Shown piece after piece: positions 63,064 to 64,000 of a DNA stretch of 64,000 nucleotides; positions within the stretch are counted from its first letter, which is position 1; every line of letters begins with the position of its first letter. The notes under the pieces are model-generated. The model saw only the letters and a program-made list of their open reading frames with translations, made no database searches and had not been told where the DNA came from. The translations under genes and the position numbers were made by a program. The DNA is from a virus. The stretch lies in the IMG/VR virus record IMGVR_UViG_3300030098_004539, positions 18,619 to 82,618 of that record; one strand, written 5' to 3'.

Positions 63064-64000
63064 TTATACTTTTCCTTCTGCGTAAATAGCTGAACGAATA
63101 CCTTCGTCTCCGTCAACAAGAACAGCAGCTATGATCTTACGGTTTCCTACGTAACCTTTACGTGCATGCCACCGGTCCTCGCCTGACAAACTTGGAAGTT
63201 GGTAGCGTACAAATCCCCGGTCTTCCACTACTTTTTCGGAGTGCAAGTGTCCTGTGAAAACCATGTGGTGGTCACATTTTCCCCAGGAATCTGAAGCTTC
63301 TACAGCAGCTAGTCTTGCTAGATCAGATGTTTTGCTTACACCGTCTCCGTGGTGAAAACATAGAAGATTGTTCTTATAAACAATGTATTGTCGAGAATGG
63401 CCCGACTTGATGGTTGTGACATCGTCACAGTGGCGGTACCAAGCCTGAAGGTAAAGATGAAGGCTGATACTTAATAGCTGGTCATGGTTACCAGACATTA
63501 ACACCATCTCAACAGGAGCTACTTGGCGCAGTAAGTCGATGTAGTCACTCATCATCTCGCAACCGGTTGCTAAGATCTCCGACATGTTACCGTCGTTATC
63601 TTGGGGCGTACCTCGTGCCGTAGTAGCGTTATAAGTATCGGCGTTAAAAAAGTCAGAACCTAAACCAATAATGATTTTTTCAGGACGACCGTGTTTAGCC
63701 ACGACTGATAATACTTTTTCCGTAGAACTAATGAGCCTTTCTCGGGCAGTAGGTCGGTCGTATTTTTCACCACACTCAAAAACGTCTCCGTACTTTCCCC
63801 AGTGAAAGTCTGTAGGGCTAATTACAGCGACAAAGTCTTTGTCTGCTTTAGGAAGGTTGAGTTTAGGAACTTTTTTTGCTCCACCTTTTCTCACTACGTT
63901 TTCTAGTTTTTTGAGAGTGTGAGCTTCGTACTCTTGCCACTTTCTAGCGTCTGCTTGGATACCCTTCCACTTATCTCTTTCTAAACGTGTGTAAAGAGCG
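63064..64000 (-). CDS. Metallophosphoesterase, N-terminus cut by window edge
   Basis: Stop at 63064; the frame is open to the right edge without a stop and has no ATG there, so the gene begins outside. The visible part has about 311 residues: a charged helical segment, then phosphoesterase motifs SPTDFHWG, GLGSDFF, MSGNHDQLL, CFHHGDGV and FTGHLHSE, all with the metal-binding Asp/His/Asn. The fold suggests a phage serine/threonine phosphatase or nuclease-like enzyme. It is not the SbcD type encoded at 59.1 kb, as spacing and flanks differ. Confidence 0.8.
   Translation of the reverse strand, partial: ALYTRLERDKWKGIQADARKWQEYEAHTLKKLENVVRKGGAKKVPKLNLPKADKDFVAVISPTDFHWGKYGDVFECGEKYDRPTARERLISSTEKVLSVVAKHGRPEKIIIGLGSDFFNADTYNATTARGTPQDNDGNMSEILATGCEMMSDYIDLLRQVAPVEMVLMSGNHDQLLSISLHLYLQAWYRHCDDVTTIKSGHSRQYIVYKNNLLCFHHGDGVSKTSDLARLAAVEASDSWGKCDHHMVFTGHLHSEKVVEDRGFVRYQLPSLSGEDRWHARKGYVGNRKIIAAVLVDGDEGIRSAIYAEGKV

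Overview
The window is a contiguous piece of the genome of a tailed, contractile-tail (myovirus-type) bacteriophage of a Gram-negative host. The signs are a tail sheath and tail tube gene pair, a frameshifted tail-assembly chaperone, a tape measure, a hub/spike/gp25/baseplate-J set, a right-handed beta-helix receptor-binding protein, a lysis cassette with spanin-like proteins, and a complete phage replication and recombination module. Almost every gene lies on the + strand with 1-20 bp gaps or TAATG/ATGA/TTGA overlaps. The first and last genes run off the window edges. No tRNA, CRISPR array, integrase, transposase, portal, capsid or terminase was seen, so head genes must lie outside.

Layout. 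(1) 1-3.8 kb: C-terminal part of a repetitive structural protein, closed by a strong terminator. (2) 3.9-10.3 kb: structural and neck genes, including a gp10-like tail-completion candidate and a tail-terminator candidate. (3) 10.3-18 kb: sheath, an unknown structural protein, tube, chaperone G/GT with a frameshift, and a tape measure carrying a C-terminal peptidase S74-like domain. (4) 18-43.3 kb: baseplate and fibres: hub, gpV-like spike, LysM-gp25 fusion, baseplate J, three large or odd wedge/fibre proteins, and a 1858-residue beta-helix protein. (5) 43.3-44.5 kb: holin-like and two spanin-like membrane proteins. (6) 44.5-58.9 kb: UvsW-like helicase, J-domain protein, DnaB-like helicase, SprT-like metalloprotease, TOPRIM primase, ribbon-helix-helix protein, zinc-ribbon protein, family A DNA polymerase, UvsY-like protein, gp32-like SSB and a bacterial-type RecA, with small unknown genes between. 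(7) 58.9-64 kb: small secreted Cys-rich protein, SbcD/gp47-like nuclease, exported transglycosylase-type endolysin, then minus-strand genes: a membrane-anchored small protein, a lipoprotein with MopE-type Cys/Asp repeats and a von Willebrand A domain, and a metallophosphoesterase cut by the right edge.

How it works together. Regions 2-4 build one tail, in the usual order terminator > sheath > tube > chaperone > tape measure > hub > spike > gp25 > J > fibres. Region 6 resembles the T4 logic of recombination-dependent replication (UvsW, gp32-like, UvsY-like, gp47-like), but the strand-exchange protein is a bacterial-type RecA rather than UvsX. Lysis functions are split: holin/spanin candidates follow the fibre gene, while the endolysin sits about 16 kb away.

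Host. The MopE-type repeats joined to a vWA domain in a lipoprotein are a style of surface protein I associate with Myxococcota and related former Deltaproteobacteria. This is the only host hint in the window and is an inference. The most unusual features are this minus-strand surface lipoprotein operon, the S74 domain on the tape measure, the +1/-2 frame relation in the chaperone gene, and a structured GC-rich element before the helicase operon.
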